Shown piece after piece: positions 12,101 through 64,000 of a stretch of DNA of 64,000 nucleotides. The notes beneath the pieces were generated by a model, which did not search any database, was not told where the DNA came from, and saw only the letters and a list, made by a program, of their open reading frames with translations. The stretch spans positions 234,014 to 298,013 of the forward strand of contig JACEEZ010004901.1 of assembly GCA_016584305.1 (NCBI GenBank), given 5' to 3'. Origin of the DNA: Chionoecetes opilio (Eukaryota > Arthropoda > Malacostraca > Decapoda > Majidae). A program made the position numbers and the translations under genes. The first letter of the stretch is position 1; the number at the start of each line of letters is the position of its first letter.

Positions 12101-12771
12101 ACCGAATGCTCGTATAACGGGACCTCCCTGTAGTTGTATCAAAGAAATCCCTCCTGAGAACACAAACACACACTTATTTACTTTGTTAAGGAAGCTTGGA
12201 AAATTTTATATGTGTCCTAACTTTGGCAACTTTTCCTCCACAGTATTTGATGAAGAGGAGTGAAGGCCATAAGGACAGTCACTTAATTCCTTGTAGTACT
12301 TCACCAACACTTCCCATGGGACGGTTACACAAAGATGTCATCTCATTGCAGCAATTTTTTCCCACTCTAGCTGACGGCTTTTGCACGTTTGTGTGGCCAT
12401 TGCTCTCCATACACGCCAGTGTTCTCCTCAGTGTTATGAACCCATTGCCAAACCAGATATCTATGTTATGATAGAGACGTACACATATGTATATTTCTAT
12501 TGTAGTACACAGGCCTTTATGATATTTTTACTTTTTTCTTTTTCTTATGTCCTCTGGTTGCTCAGTATTTATTTTAGTCCTATTACACTACAATACTACA
12601 TTAAGACACAACTAGCTGTCTCTTGTTTACTCTCCATCACAATGAAGTACAGCAGCACAACCCAGGGTGTCACTGTCATGCCTCCCTGCTGTGTATGCTG
12701 AATGAGTGTTGAGTGTCTGTGGATTATGAGAAGGCAAGATTGGTTAACTGTCAGGAAGTCGGCTAAATAAA
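1..12771 (+). CDS. Cubilin-like CUB-repeat protein, 3' end of gene (partial)
   Basis: Joining thirteen exons gives the C-terminal part of a tandem CUB-domain protein: the end of one CUB domain and four further CUB domains, then a short acidic tail ending VFDEEE and stop. CUB hallmarks are visible: domain starts such as ACGG, PCGAS and GCGGT, SPGFPNQYP- and SPGYPG-like turns, IYDG after the Cys-Pro strand, and LCG or TCG motifs. There are many N-glycosylation sequons (CNTT, CNRT, GNCS, CNST, TNMT), as expected of a secreted or surface protein. Cubilin family members bind and endocytose ligands. No membrane segment is visible in this part, as in cubilin. The exon junctions I could test keep frame, except one exon that is a base short. 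The 5' part lies outside the window, so another large CUB-repeat protein remains possible. Confidence 0.85.
361..435 (+). CDS. CUB gene exon b: start of first complete CUB domain
   Basis: The acceptor TTCCTCACAG follows a GT-rich stretch. The exon is phase 1 to phase 1 and encodes ACGGRVNISTEG..., the normal first strand of a CUB domain beginning at a Cys-Gly-Gly. The donor is GTAAGG. The short intron before it contains a (GT)n run. Confidence 0.85.
641..780 (+). CDS. CUB gene exon c: middle of CUB domain 1
   Basis: The acceptor TGTTCTCAG leads into VNYEPLLQCSWLVEG, then LTFTRLELE and DTELCPYDRVE. This matches the CUB pattern of second Cys, hydrophobic strand, then Cys-x-x-Asp. It enters in phase 1 and leaves in phase 0 at GTGAGC. 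Confidence 0.85.
1420..1585 (+). CDS. CUB gene exon d: second half of CUB domain 1
   Basis: It begins IYDGASFKSPLISTHC, the canonical IYDG strand, and ends YPGFTATLTNSP, the last CUB strand. CNTT is a likely glycosylation site. Acceptor TTTTTAACAG, donor GTGAGT, phases 0 and 1. Translation joins without loss to the exon before (DRVE-IYDG). Confidence 0.87.
1745..2048 (-). mobile_element. Degraded tRNA-derived SINE
   Basis: Read on the minus strand, the right end resembles a tRNA gene. A box-A-like TGGCCATGTGGTTAACG lies near 2032-2016 and a box-B-like TGTTCTAGTCC near 1993-1983, with spacing similar to a tRNA. It lies in the intron between exons d and e. The promoter boxes carry substitutions, so it is an old copy. 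The 3' limit is approximate. Confidence 0.5.
2274..2488 (+). CDS. CUB gene exon e: first half of CUB domain 2
   Basis: It encodes HPCGASSLHATNESQ, then SPGFPNQYPVSTRCRW and LCSKDQLYISEY: the start of a CUB domain, its SPGFP turn, second Cys and the DxLYI strand. It enters in phase 1 after CCCGCCAG and leaves in phase 0 at GTAAGT. The exon is markedly GC-rich against its introns. Confidence 0.87.
2720..2806 (+). CDS. CUB gene exon f: 29-residue insert in CUB domain 2
   Basis: Eighty-seven bases, phase 0 on both sides, between GCTCCCCAG and GTAAGT. It translates to MQAEPSLIHTG...GGRMAYFF without stops. It sits between the IYDG-equivalent strand and the Cys-Gly motif, so domain 2 is longer than usual. 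Because it is a multiple of three it could be skipped without breaking frame. Confidence 0.7.
3232..3373 (+). CDS. CUB gene exon g: end of CUB domain 2
   Basis: It encodes YGYRLRHGYCGSTIPHHL, then NAVELRLISDAS and SGFRLHYSL, the Cys-Gly motif and last strands of a CUB domain. It enters in phase 0 after TTTCATTAG and leaves in phase 1 at GTTTGT, a weaker donor. Confidence 0.82.
3920..4681 (+). mobile_element. Family-A TA-flanked inverted-repeat element, copy 1 (762 bp)
   Basis: It starts CAGGGAGGTCCCG and ends CGGGACCTCCCTG, with TA directly outside each end (3918-3919, 4682-4683). The first ~110 bases (CGTAAAGCGAAATCTCG, then GGTTTGGTTCCAGG) and the last ~110 are shared with three other places in the window. 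End structure and TA duplication resemble non-autonomous Tigger/pogo-type Tc1-mariner elements. No protein is encoded. Confidence 0.85.
4274..4486 (+). repeat. Tandem duplication inside family-A element (unit ~107 bp, 2 copies)
   Basis: Units start GGTCCCAAGGTTGGGGCC at 4274 and 4381 and run through CTTGCTAGGGGTGACC. The same duplicated pair is present in copy 2 (about 11,727-11,935). The duplication therefore predates the spread of these two copies. Confidence 0.8.
4740..4815. repeat. AT-only low-complexity tract
   Basis: Nearly pure A and T with repeated TTAATATATTAAT blocks, just right of the family-A element, in an intron. Confidence 0.7.
5597..5763 (+). CDS. CUB gene exon h: first half of CUB domain 3
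   Basis: It encodes GCNRTFNATSGTVKS, CYSTFLAPEGSFVNLYF and NCSATNSLK, a CUB start, second Cys and the strand before IYDG. Sequons CNRT, FNAT and GNCS are present. It enters in phase 1 after CTCCCCAG and leaves in phase 0 at GTCAAG, an unusually weak donor confirmed by the perfect join to IYDG in the next exon. Confidence 0.83.
5953..6109 (+). CDS. CUB gene exon i: second half of CUB domain 3
   Basis: It encodes IYDGLQASAPLLVSTCGYR, then NALYLEFVRQ and GRFDLTYAT, which completes the domain. Acceptor CATTTCAG, donor GTGAGT, phases 0 and 1. A CT tract at about 5826-5850 lies in the intron before it. Confidence 0.86.
6637..6782 (+). CDS. CUB gene exon j: start of CUB domain 4, one base short
   Basis: From the phase-1 end of exon i the frame reads GGCGGTMHIT, a typical CUB start. 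The rest of the domain (GTGSLASPGYPG, then DCLFTLTV and HVIIQFSQ) is in the next frame. The phase of the following exon also needs that second frame. The exon is 146 bases long but should be a multiple of three, so one base is missing near 6667-6671. This is either a sequence error or a true lesion. Acceptor TCTTCCAG, donor GTAGGA. Confidence 0.75.
6985..7014 (+). repeat. (GGT)n microsatellite
   Basis: About nine GGT units within the intron between exons j and k. The rest of that intron (6783-7270) shows nothing recognisable. Confidence 0.9.
7271..7371 (+). CDS. CUB gene exon k: middle of CUB domain 4
   Basis: It encodes DFGGAGGCNSTYLEVYDVD and LFNTFCGE: Cys, the LEVYD strand and the Cys-Gly motif. 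Acceptor TTCAACAG, donor GTGAGC, phases 1 and 0. CNST is a sequon. Confidence 0.82.
7710..7839 (+). CDS. CUB gene exon l: end of CUB domain 4
   Basis: It encodes EGRTAAHLALSSGMALRYV, then TNMTGQGWIAFIHQG, the last strands of a CUB domain. Acceptor CACAACAG, donor GTAAAT, phases 0 and 1. The next intron (7840-12243) is filled mainly by the nested element described separately. Bases 7840-8354 hold nothing recognisable. Confidence 0.82.
8610..9362 (+). pseudogene. RTE endonuclease domain
   Basis: The frame gives WNVLSL, then VDIVGLSETR, VAVYAPT, LIVLGDFNT and, near the end, EIDHILVS and GTDHRLVVA. These are the Asn, Glu, Asp-x-Asn and Asp-His motifs of the exonuclease-endonuclease-phosphatase fold used by RTE elements to nick target DNA. 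It ends at a TAA at 9360-9362 caused by a frame shift. In an intact element the endonuclease continues into the reverse transcriptase. Confidence 0.88.
9363..11526 (+). pseudogene. RTE reverse transcriptase and C-terminal region, three-frame
   Basis: The long frame through 10,899 has the reverse transcriptase motifs in order: GKAAGVCNISAELLK, PPDWKRGLVV, YRGITLLSVPGK, QSGFTPGKST, AYVDLKKAFDSVH with a catalytic Asp, GVRQGCVLAPSLF, and the FADD catalytic box near 10,717. An extra G near 10,889 shifts it. The next frame (IEILESFTYLGSAVHNDGG, then LLYGCETW) runs on, and a missing base near 11,176 shifts it again to YRWDDYVSNQRL and on to the stop at 11,524-11,526. One copy of each catalytic motif is intact, but the protein is broken. 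Confidence 0.88.
12244..12263 (+). CDS. CUB gene terminal coding exon m
   Basis: After the acceptor TTTTCCTCCACAG, phase 1, the frame adds VFDEEE and a TGA stop. This is the only downstream acceptor I found that closes the frame of exon l. A short acidic tail directly after the last CUB domain is plausible but not diagnostic. Confidence 0.6.
12264..12771 (+). other. Probable 3' UTR of the CUB gene
   Basis: No coding potential. It ends with an AATAAA at 12,766-12,771 followed by a GT-rich stretch, a normal animal polyadenylation arrangement. Confidence 0.55.
12766..12771 (+). terminator. Candidate polyadenylation signal AATAAA
   Basis: Perfect hexamer about 500 bases after the stop of the CUB gene, with TGTGGATACTTGTG just downstream. 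Confidence 0.55.
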
Positions 12772-13365
12772 TGTGGATACTTGTGTAAATTTATTGTAAT
12801 ATTTGAGGTATGCAGATTATCTCTGGGAAAACCAAACTATTCTTTGTTAATGTTTTGTTGTTAAACGTTGGTGATCATGCAATATAGACTGAGGGATTAA
12901 AGCAAGACGAGCTGTGAAGACTGCCAAGGCAATCTTAGAAAATCTTAGGGTGAACTTGATCCCACGTAGATATTTGAAAATGAGACTTGATAAGATAGAA
13001 AAATCCTGGCAACTAAATATAAAAGTTCTTGAGTTGGTGATGAAGGTAACTTACAACTTCTGTGAAAACCACTGTAAATATTGTCTCTGCAAAAGTATTA
13101 AAATAACCACACAAAAAACTATTATTTACAATGCAGAAAATTAGTTCTGTCAGAAACCTGAATTATGGGGAGGGGGGGACAGGAGCCAAGGGCCCCAACC
13201 CAAAAGGAGAAATAGTGTAGTTTGGACACACTCAAAGATAAGCAGGAAATAATTATGTACTGTTTATTTTCATATGTATTTTTTATCCGGGAACATTTCT
13301 ATGCACATGACTACAAAAGGTCAATATTTTGTGATGCTGTACACAGGTTCCAAAATCACCAAATA
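12772..13365. other. Intergenic stretch without recognisable features
   Basis: AT-rich sequence. Short open frames here show no family resemblance. A G-rich run lies near 13,168-13,180. Confidence 0.6.
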
Positions 13366-13632
13366 TTCTCAGTGTGTGGCACCACAAGTTGGAGGAACAG
13401 CACAGGAGAAGCAGGAATTTTGGGAAAAGTTGGAAGATGAAGTGGCAGGAGTTTCTGAATCAGATGGGCTGAAAATTGGAAGAGACTTAAATGCTGGTAT
13501 TGGGAGAGATAAAACAGGATTTGAAGGTGTTATGGGAAGCTATGGCTATGGTGACAGATCTGATGGAGGAGAGAATGTGTTGGAATTTTGTTGGAGGCAT
13601 GGCGTAAGGATACTAAACACCTATCCAATCTG
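13366..13632 (+). pseudogene. RTE/BovB-like LINE endonuclease fragment
   Basis: The frame reads VAPQVGGTAQEKQEFWEKL, LKIGRDLNAGIGRD and NVLEFCWRHGVRILNT. These are the strands around the D-x-N active site of a second RTE-like endonuclease, different from the one at 8.6 kb (the expected GDLNA reads RDLNA). Both ends are truncated, and it abuts an oppositely oriented LINE fragment. Confidence 0.65.
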
Positions 13633-14058
13633 CCGTAAGACTTCTTGACGTGACCCACCGTCATTATGGACTGCGCTACCAAGGTATGTGAAACTTTCAA
13701 GATTCAATGTCCTCGCCGCACGCATGAACAGACTGTATTGTTTCATCTAGTAAGTCTCCAAACACCTGTCCCTTTTTTGGTCTTAAGCCAGGAGACCTCA
13801 AGTTCCAAATGCTTTGCCTCCTCGTGCAGCACCTCGAGAGCCATCACCAGGACCTCCAGCGACTCAGCAAAGATTACTGCATCATCGGCAAAAACAAGAT
13901 CAGTGATCTTGGTGTTGTCGAGGGATGCTCCACAATCACTTTGATCTACAATTTTGCCCAATGCCCAGTCCATACAAGTGTTGAAAAGTGATGGGGCAAG
14001 GACGCACCCTTGCCTCACTCCTGTATTCACAAGAAAGAAGCTGGATACACCTCCTATT
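13633..14058 (-). pseudogene. RTE reverse transcriptase fragment, minus strand
   Basis: On the minus strand it reads NTGVRQGCVLAPSLFNTCM, then ITDLVFADDAVIFAESLE and LEVSWLKTK. It is a close copy of about 10,550-10,972 of the near full-length RTE, reversed. It is truncated at both ends and lies head to head with the fragment before it. Confidence 0.85.
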
Positions 14059-14417
14059 TTTACCTGAACTAACCTATACTGGTAGGTTAGGTTTTGTTAG
14101 ATTCTTTACGTCTGTTAATGTCCCCGGCCGCCAGCTAGCCATACATTATATTACCCCAGGGCAGAGGACTACCAGTATATCGTTAGTATCAAAGTGAAAA
14201 ATTACGTCAGGGGGGCCGGAGCACCCCCCGAAATCACATCGGATCGGATCAATTTCCAATGGAAATAATATTAGAAAAAGTTGTTTCTACTTTTGAGTTC
14301 GTAATACCACACAGTGCACACACCAAAATATTTGTAAAAGAGCGCCCGTAGGTAAAATCATTACTGATTACTCATGGAGCCAAGAGAAAGAATTTTCCCT
14401 CATAGAAATAAACCCCC
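14059..14417. other. Intergenic stretch, nothing assigned
   Basis: It contains GGTAGGTTAGGTTTTG at about 14,083 and a CG-containing palindromic patch, but no gene or clear repeat. Confidence 0.5.
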
Positions 14418-14419
14418 TA

Positions 14420-14894
14420 CCGTAGATAACAGTAAAGTCGCCACCTGCAGTCATGTCGCCAGCCGCCAAATATTACGAATTATAGCATTATTACTGATTT
14501 TTATGTGCCACTGAAGATAATACACAGTAGTTTATATCATGACTGTTTATTCTACCCTGTTTCAGCGTTGTTTTATGCTTTGTATCTGCAAGTATAGACG
14601 GTTTCAAATTTCACTATTCGTTTTGTTTTCGGGCGACGACGACAGCGTTACGACACTCAGTAAATAAACACTAGATGGCGACTTGACTGTTGGTAGCCAC
14701 TTTGTAGATATTTTTGTGATTTGTTCATTAATAGCCCTAATATGACACAGATGAAGACAAAATGACACAGACTCTCCAGATAGCCCCTTCTAACTTTCCT
14801 GAAATCATGGATGTAGAAATGTAAGTATTAACGCCACCACACGTCTGTAAACAGAAAAAAAAAGTTGTCCTGGCGACTTTACTGTTATCTATGG
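14420..14894 (+). mobile_element. Family-E TA-flanked MITE, copy 1 (475 bp)
   Basis: It starts CCGTAGATAACAGTAAAG and ends in the inverse, CTTTACTGTTATCTATGG, with TA outside both ends (14,418-14,419 and 14,895-14,896). A second copy, inverted inside, lies at 52,698-53,191. It encodes no protein and ends ~190 bases before the SH2B start codon, so it may form part of that gene's 5' region. Confidence 0.8.
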
Positions 14895-14899
14895 TAAAA

Positions 14900-15081
14900 A
14901 AAATCCTCTTATAGTAATGCCCCCTTTCCCCCCCTGAGAAATCTCCCCCAGACCCCATAGTAAACAACCAAGATGGCGACCTAGGCGAGGGGGCGGCTGG
15001 CTGGAAGATGTCACACCGCCACCTCATTTCCCCATTATCCCGCAGCTGACGTCTCATGAGGGCTCTAATTCCTTCCCAACA
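14900..15081 (+). promoter_or_regulatory. 5' UTR / promoter-proximal region of SH2B
   Basis: It is GC-richer than upstream and includes CAAGATGGCGAC at ~14,969, which resembles a YY1-type initiator site (AAGATGGCGGC), plus stops in all three frames before the ATG. No TATA box is evident. The transcription start is not determined. Confidence 0.35.
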
Positions 15082-57883
<42,802 letters not shown>

Positions 57884-58440
57884 AGACATCTGAGACCTCT
57901 TAGGAATACTACTTAATACTCAGTAAGTGGCAACTTTGTGTACTTATCAACAACTTGCAAGGTTCCTTAAAAGAAGGAATGTTGAAACATTTCAATAATC
58001 TCAGAAAATCTGAGCCAAGGTGTAAAGGCAATTTGTGATGGGCGATGAATAGTCATGACTTGAGGGCTCACACACCCAAACCTAGGTTGGGTTCAGCAGG
58101 GCTCAGAGTTACCTGAACAATTATATACTCAAAAATATTTTGAAGTCATGTGATTTTCAGGTCTTTTACAAGTTCTGTCACCATTTTTACAATGAGTGTG
58201 CTGTAAAAAACCAGAGTGTGTCATATAGTTGCATTTAGGATAATGCTTGTTATGTGAGAATGTTTTATAACTGCACAAATACTAGTCTGCCGTGAAGAGA
58301 AGTTATAATTAGTCATCTATAAAGTGGAGTTTCAATGAAGACTGGACTATTAAGAAAATAGCATTGGTGGTACTTATCCCTTGGGAAGAACCTTCAAAGG
58401 GATAGATCATGAATAAAGTTCTTCCACTTTTGTAATGAGC
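57884..58440 (+). other. SH2B 3' UTR, first part
   Basis: Non-coding. An AATAAA at 58,412-58,417, followed by T- and GT-containing sequence, is the first good polyadenylation candidate. Later signals would lengthen the UTR. Confidence 0.5.
58412..58417 (+). terminator. Candidate polyadenylation signal AATAAA
   Basis: Perfect hexamer about 530 bases after the SH2B stop. TTCTTCCACTTTTGTAATG follows it. Confidence 0.4.
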
Positions 58441-60162
58441 ACAAAAGTCTAATGAATGAATGAAAATGCTCAAATGTAGTCAGTTTCCTCTAGTATTTGA
58501 CACAAGTTAACAATGAATGCCTGCAAATACTTATATTGTTCTTTGAAGAACTTGCTAAATCTTTCTTTTACATACAATTGTTTATTTTGACATCAGCTGT
58601 AGGCAAGGCAATGATGCTTTAGTTTATTAGAAACCTTACTTGATCAGACATGGCTTTGGGCAGCAGCACAGCACCAGAAGATTTGCTGGTCTGTCTAGTT
58701 TATAAGCACAGAACTGAGAGTGATGCATCACAGAAGCAGATCTGATTCTCTTTTAGGATTATATTGTCTTGTACTGTTGGCCTCTTCTATGGTGCTTTAT
58801 TTGAGGATGATAGTAGAGTTGATATGTCTTTGTGTTTCAACTGATAGTTAGGTATAGTTATCCATGATATTATTTTGATTTCATTCCTCTCACATCACTG
58901 CATTATTGAAACATGCTCTCACACCTCTACTCTAACTATTTACATAGCTTTTATTTATGTTCTCACATAAAATAAGTGTTTATTGTATCCCTATTCAGTA
59001 CAGTTTGTATAAGGTTGGCTCATCATTTATGATACATTGTTTACATGTGTGCTGTAATGTTTTTAGTTTATACTCTCTGTTGGTGTATGTTGATTATAAT
59101 CACCAAAGTTACTTATGTGGGTAGAATCAAGTAGATGTTGAAATGCAGCTACAACGGAATACACTGCAGTACTCCTTCGTCTTATTCCAAGTGTACATTG
59201 AGTTCATACTGTGACCGTGATGAGCCTGACGTGAGTCCCCTGAGCAGGGTGATGCAGGAGGGGGGGCAGCAGGACCACAATCATTGGCGAGGCCAGGGCC
59301 AGTGCCATACACGCAGCAATTTGCATATTATTTTTAGTCCATGGTCTTGAATTTTGTCAAGTGATATCTATATATATGTATATGCATATATACCATGTAT
59401 TTCGGTAGATGTGTATGCATATAGGTATTATGTACCCCCCCCCCACACACACCTACCCACTCCCCCCCACCACAATCACTGATTTTGAAGGATTTTGTGA
59501 CAAACTGAGGCCACATTATTGTTCTTGTGGGGGTAAGATGATTTTCTCATTAACTTCTATATACTCATTTCTATTTTTTCACATATCTTCAACAAAAGTG
59601 ATAAATACAGTGTTGGTGTTTGGCAGCTTTCAGGTCAATGCTGGTAGCTGTGTTCATGTCTTTCAAAGTGTTGAGAGATCTTGGTGTTGTTTTTGATGTT
59701 ATTGTCAAGCCCTTCTCGTTCCTTTGTAGGATGTGTATTTAAAGTTCATAACTTTTCTCATCGCTGATGAGTTTTTTTATTTGATCATAGCCAAGTAAGA
59801 GCTCAATATTCTTCTTACATTTGGCAATAGTATTCACTCACAAATTTGTATATGTATTTTTTTCAGTTTTGATTTTTGTAATACTCCACAAAAAGAATAG
59901 TGCAATGTAATCTGAAAAGTATATCTTGCTGCTATTTGAAAAAAGCTGATATATAAGATAGTGACAAGCTGGTACCAACCACATAATGCTCATCCTGCAA
60001 CGCTTTGGTAACTGCTCTGTTCACTAGGCATCTTGTAGACATTGAGAGCTGACACAGGCTAACAGCAGTTTTGAGAACTGCTGTTATCAGTAGTATTGCT
60101 GTAGTTTCAGTTGGTTCGAGCCAATTTGCTTGTTTGCAATGTATAGTAGATCGAATGGAGTC

Positions 60163-60196
<34 letters not shown>

Positions 60197-61051
60197 CATG
60201 CATGTATGTTTTGTGTATGAGATGTATCAGATGAAATGTGCGTCCACACTCATATTCTCACTAAAGATAACACCAGGATCTGCATGCACATTTTTCTCCC
60301 AGGCAGCATCGACACTGGTAGTGCATCCTTCCCTGTGGCAAGATTAAGCTGTGAATTTGGGGCTTGAGGGGAAAAGTCCATACCAAGTCACTCTCCTTAA
60401 GTCCGATCAGCTAAGACTACAGGTAAAGTTTCAGAACAAATAAACTACATTTTGGCTGTAACGGTTATTCACATTAATTGATTATAATAATTGAAGAACA
60501 TAATAGAAAAAATATTATCTGCTCAGAGATCTTTAACAGCTTTGACCTTAAACTGAAGCAGTTGATTGACTACATCCTACTCAGGGGCCTCATCAGAGGC
60601 CCCTGAAACTACCTCCTGTCTTCATTATAGTGTACATGATGGCAGCTATTTCAATTGTGGCTATTTCATACCTCAAACACAGCAAACGGACTTTACTCCG
60701 ATTTTTTTAATGATATGTGCACAAATCTAACATAGCATCACAATGTTAACCTATGTGAATATTAGTCACCAATTAGTGCAGTGCTATGACGAGTTGAATG
60801 ATTGGTAGAGTTCCGGTAATATTTTGTTGCACATGCCGTAAGTGACGTGAATAACCGGGATGCAGAAAAAGAGAAAATCGTGCAAATATTTCATTTATTT
60901 GATTATTTGAAGAAAAAGTACTGACAAAAAAGCAACAACTGATTATTGCAGATCTACACTACCTGCATAACATGTAGTGTTGTGTGATTACACTACAGTT
61001 GTCCATTCACTGCCTATAGGAGGCAAGGGCACAGCATATCGTCATCAGTAG
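58441..61051. other. Downstream sequence, mostly unassigned
   Basis: AT-rich, without recognisable coding regions apart from the GC-richer block at 59,150-59,350 (see findings). A (GT)n/(GTAT)n tract lies at 60,162-60,205 and a C-run at 59,436-59,445. Confidence 0.5.
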
Positions 61052-61052
61052 T

Positions 61053-62504
<1,452 letters not shown>

Positions 62505-62637
62505 CTTACATAGCAGCATTATAGGTCTTATCACTTTTATCTTACATAGCAGCATTATAGGTCTTATCACTTTTATCTTACATAGCAGCATTATAGGTCT
62601 TATCACTTTTATCTTACATAGCAGCATTATAGGTCTT
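62505..62637 (+). repeat. 36-bp tandem repeat, 3.7 copies
   Basis: Units start CTTACATAGCAGCATTATAG at 62,505, 62,541, 62,577 and 62,613. The copies are identical, so the expansion is recent. Confidence 0.95.
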
Positions 62638-63622
62638 TCTCACTGTGTTCTTTTCAACACATTTCACCTCATTGACATTATCTTTTAAAGCCTAGTTTTA
62701 CTGCCATAAAATGTTATGTTTCTTACATATGAAGGTACGTCTCACATGTGAAGCATATATCAATCATTGCAAGTTAGCATTTAGTCACCTAAATCTGGTG
62801 CATTGTTTCTTACTAGAATCTGCCTTGTTGGGTAGTTGTAACAAATAACAGCTTTACAATTTCATTCACAAAAAGCCTTCATTCTCACAGCTAAGTTGTT
62901 CCTTTTTTAGATTTTTGCAACATCAAAATCCTTTTTATATGTACTATACTTTCATTATAACACCACACACATTGTCTTGAAGTTTGCTCATTGAAACTTT
63001 CATTCATGTCACATTACACCTCCTTACCCATTTTTTGTTATATCCATTCTCTTCACATACACTCAGAATTGGCTTCCCTTGCTCAAATGTATACAATTCA
63101 TGTTACACATCTTTAGCATTCAATAAGGTCTGCATATGTATATTCATGTTATTCCCATCGTTCTTACTTTGATTTGTTTTTATCTATAAATAGTGCAGTG
63201 TCTCGTGCAAAAGTGCTAGATATCAAACAGCTTTTCCAGCGCTCAAATAGGGGGTATTTTTGTAGTCATTACCCATTGCCAGAACACCCACTGAGAGATC
63301 TCTTAAATTGGGAAGTTCTTTGGGTATTCAGCAGCATTAATTACATGATAATCGTACAAAGCTGTGCAGCAGCTCTCAAGTGAATGAAGTAATTTCTTCT
63401 ATAGACTCAATTTTAGGATACATATTTTGTCAATGTACTGTAAAACCTCCATCCATTTGTAGATTGCTTTTGCACAATCTAAATCATACCAATTATAAAA
63501 TCATGAATAAATCAAAGTGGATGCCCAAGTTATTCGTCAAGGGTGTACTTAGGAGCAAATATAAAAGACCTGTACGTACTTAATATTTCAATAAATATAA
63601 TCATATAAGATAAAAATTGTGT
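62638..63622. other. Downstream sequence, unassigned
   Basis: AT-rich. No repeat or gene recognised. Confidence 0.5.
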
Positions 63623-63737
63623 ATCAGTACCTGGTCGGAATTGAACCCGAGTCGGTGTGTCTCGGCTACCTCTAATCACCGTACAGCGAGGCAGCCGAGA
63701 TGCCCCGACTCGGGTTCAATTCCGACCAGGTACTGAT
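63623..63737. repeat. 33-bp perfect inverted repeat with a tRNA-like T-arm
   Basis: 63,623-63,655 is the exact reverse complement of 63,705-63,737. The stem includes ACTCGGGTTCAATTCCGACC, which holds a box-B-like GGGTTCAATTCC. The 49-base loop itself has CTCGGCT and AGCCGAG pairing. It may be two head-to-head SINE heads or a small foldback element. 63,738-64,000 is unassigned. Confidence 0.85.
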
Positions 63738-64000
63738 GCACATTTCAATAAAGGAAAATAATTAAATAACAAGTTTGAGAATTGCAAAGAATAGTCATGT
63801 GATTGAGAGAAGGGCTGACAGGGGTTGTTCAGGTGGCGTGCTTCAGATTTGCTTTTCAAATTATTTGTTATGTTTATACGAAGCAAAGTTTTCTGGTAAA
63901 GAGTGTTTGCATGTTTTGTATTACTATACATCTATATATTTTTCTTTTCACTGACTTGCCCTTTCCTTCACATGTGAGGTAACATTCAATGAAAATACAA

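Larger units (their letters stand above)
8357..12130 (+). mobile_element. Family-A TA-flanked element, copy 2, carrying an RTE insertion
   Basis: It has the same ends as copy 1 (CAGGGAGGTCCCG and CGGGACCTCCCTG) with TA at 8355-8356 and 12131-12132. Without the inserted RTE (8567-11533) and one target duplication it is about 800 bp and parallels copy 1 along its length. An (AAAT)n and poly-A stretch near 8477-8525 is an expansion relative to copy 1. Confidence 0.85.

Noticed and set aside
63640..63725. Functional tRNA gene
   Set aside because: It has a T-arm-like sequence but no acceptable acceptor stem, D-arm or anticodon arm in a cloverleaf. The inverted copy explains the structure better.

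Overview
This is AT-rich, intron-rich animal nuclear DNA. Several things point to an arthropod, most likely a decapod crustacean. There are two multi-exon genes with GT-AG introns. One is an invertebrate-type CUB-repeat gene and the other a single SH2B/Lnk-type adapter gene. The repeats include RTE and Jockey-like LINE remnants of a kind I associate with decapod genomes, long CT and CA microsatellites, and tRNA-derived SINEs. The species cannot be named from the sequence alone. I see no bacterial, phage or CRISPR features.

Layout. (1) 1 to about 12,771, plus strand: the 3' end of a cubilin-like CUB-repeat gene. There are 13 coding exons: the end of one CUB domain, four more CUB domains, and a tiny terminal exon with the stop at 12,261-12,263. 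One exon (6637-6782) lacks one base. Its introns hold a SINE, a Jockey-like LINE remnant and a TA-flanked inverted-repeat element. A nearly full-length RTE retrotransposon has jumped into a second copy of that element, leaving an 11-bp target duplication. (2) 12,772-15,081: intergenic, with two LINE fragments and a MITE. (3) 15,082-57,883, plus strand: an SH2B/Lnk adapter gene. It carries an N-terminal dimerisation region, a PH domain split over exons, a linker, an SH2 domain and a conserved C-terminal tail. Its fourth intron as annotated (27,349-51,315) is about 24 kb and is almost entirely nested transposons. (4) 57,884-64,000: 3' UTR or downstream sequence with microsatellites, a 36-bp tandem repeat and a 33-bp-stem hairpin.

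Genes. The CUB gene should encode an extracellular, disulfide-bonded ligand-binding protein of the cubilin type. The SH2B gene should encode a cytoplasmic scaffold acting next to receptor tyrosine kinases in insulin-type or cytokine signalling. They are neighbours on the same strand with about 2.3 kb between them. Nothing suggests that they work together.

What stands out. (a) A GC-AG intron lies inside the SH2 domain. (b) Two apparent one-base lesions lie in otherwise well-kept coding exons (CUB exon at ~6669; PH exon at ~24,657). (c) A layered transposon nest contains at least ten inverted-repeat families. These include a 4.8-kb element with sub-terminal repeats and a CAG duplication, a 1-kb element built from TATCGTGAC-like motifs, a hAT element with a TTAA element inside it, and a Tigger/Jerky-type transposase whose deletion derivative is found 5 kb away. 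I see no new multi-gene system. The novelty is in the mobile elements and in the splice structure.
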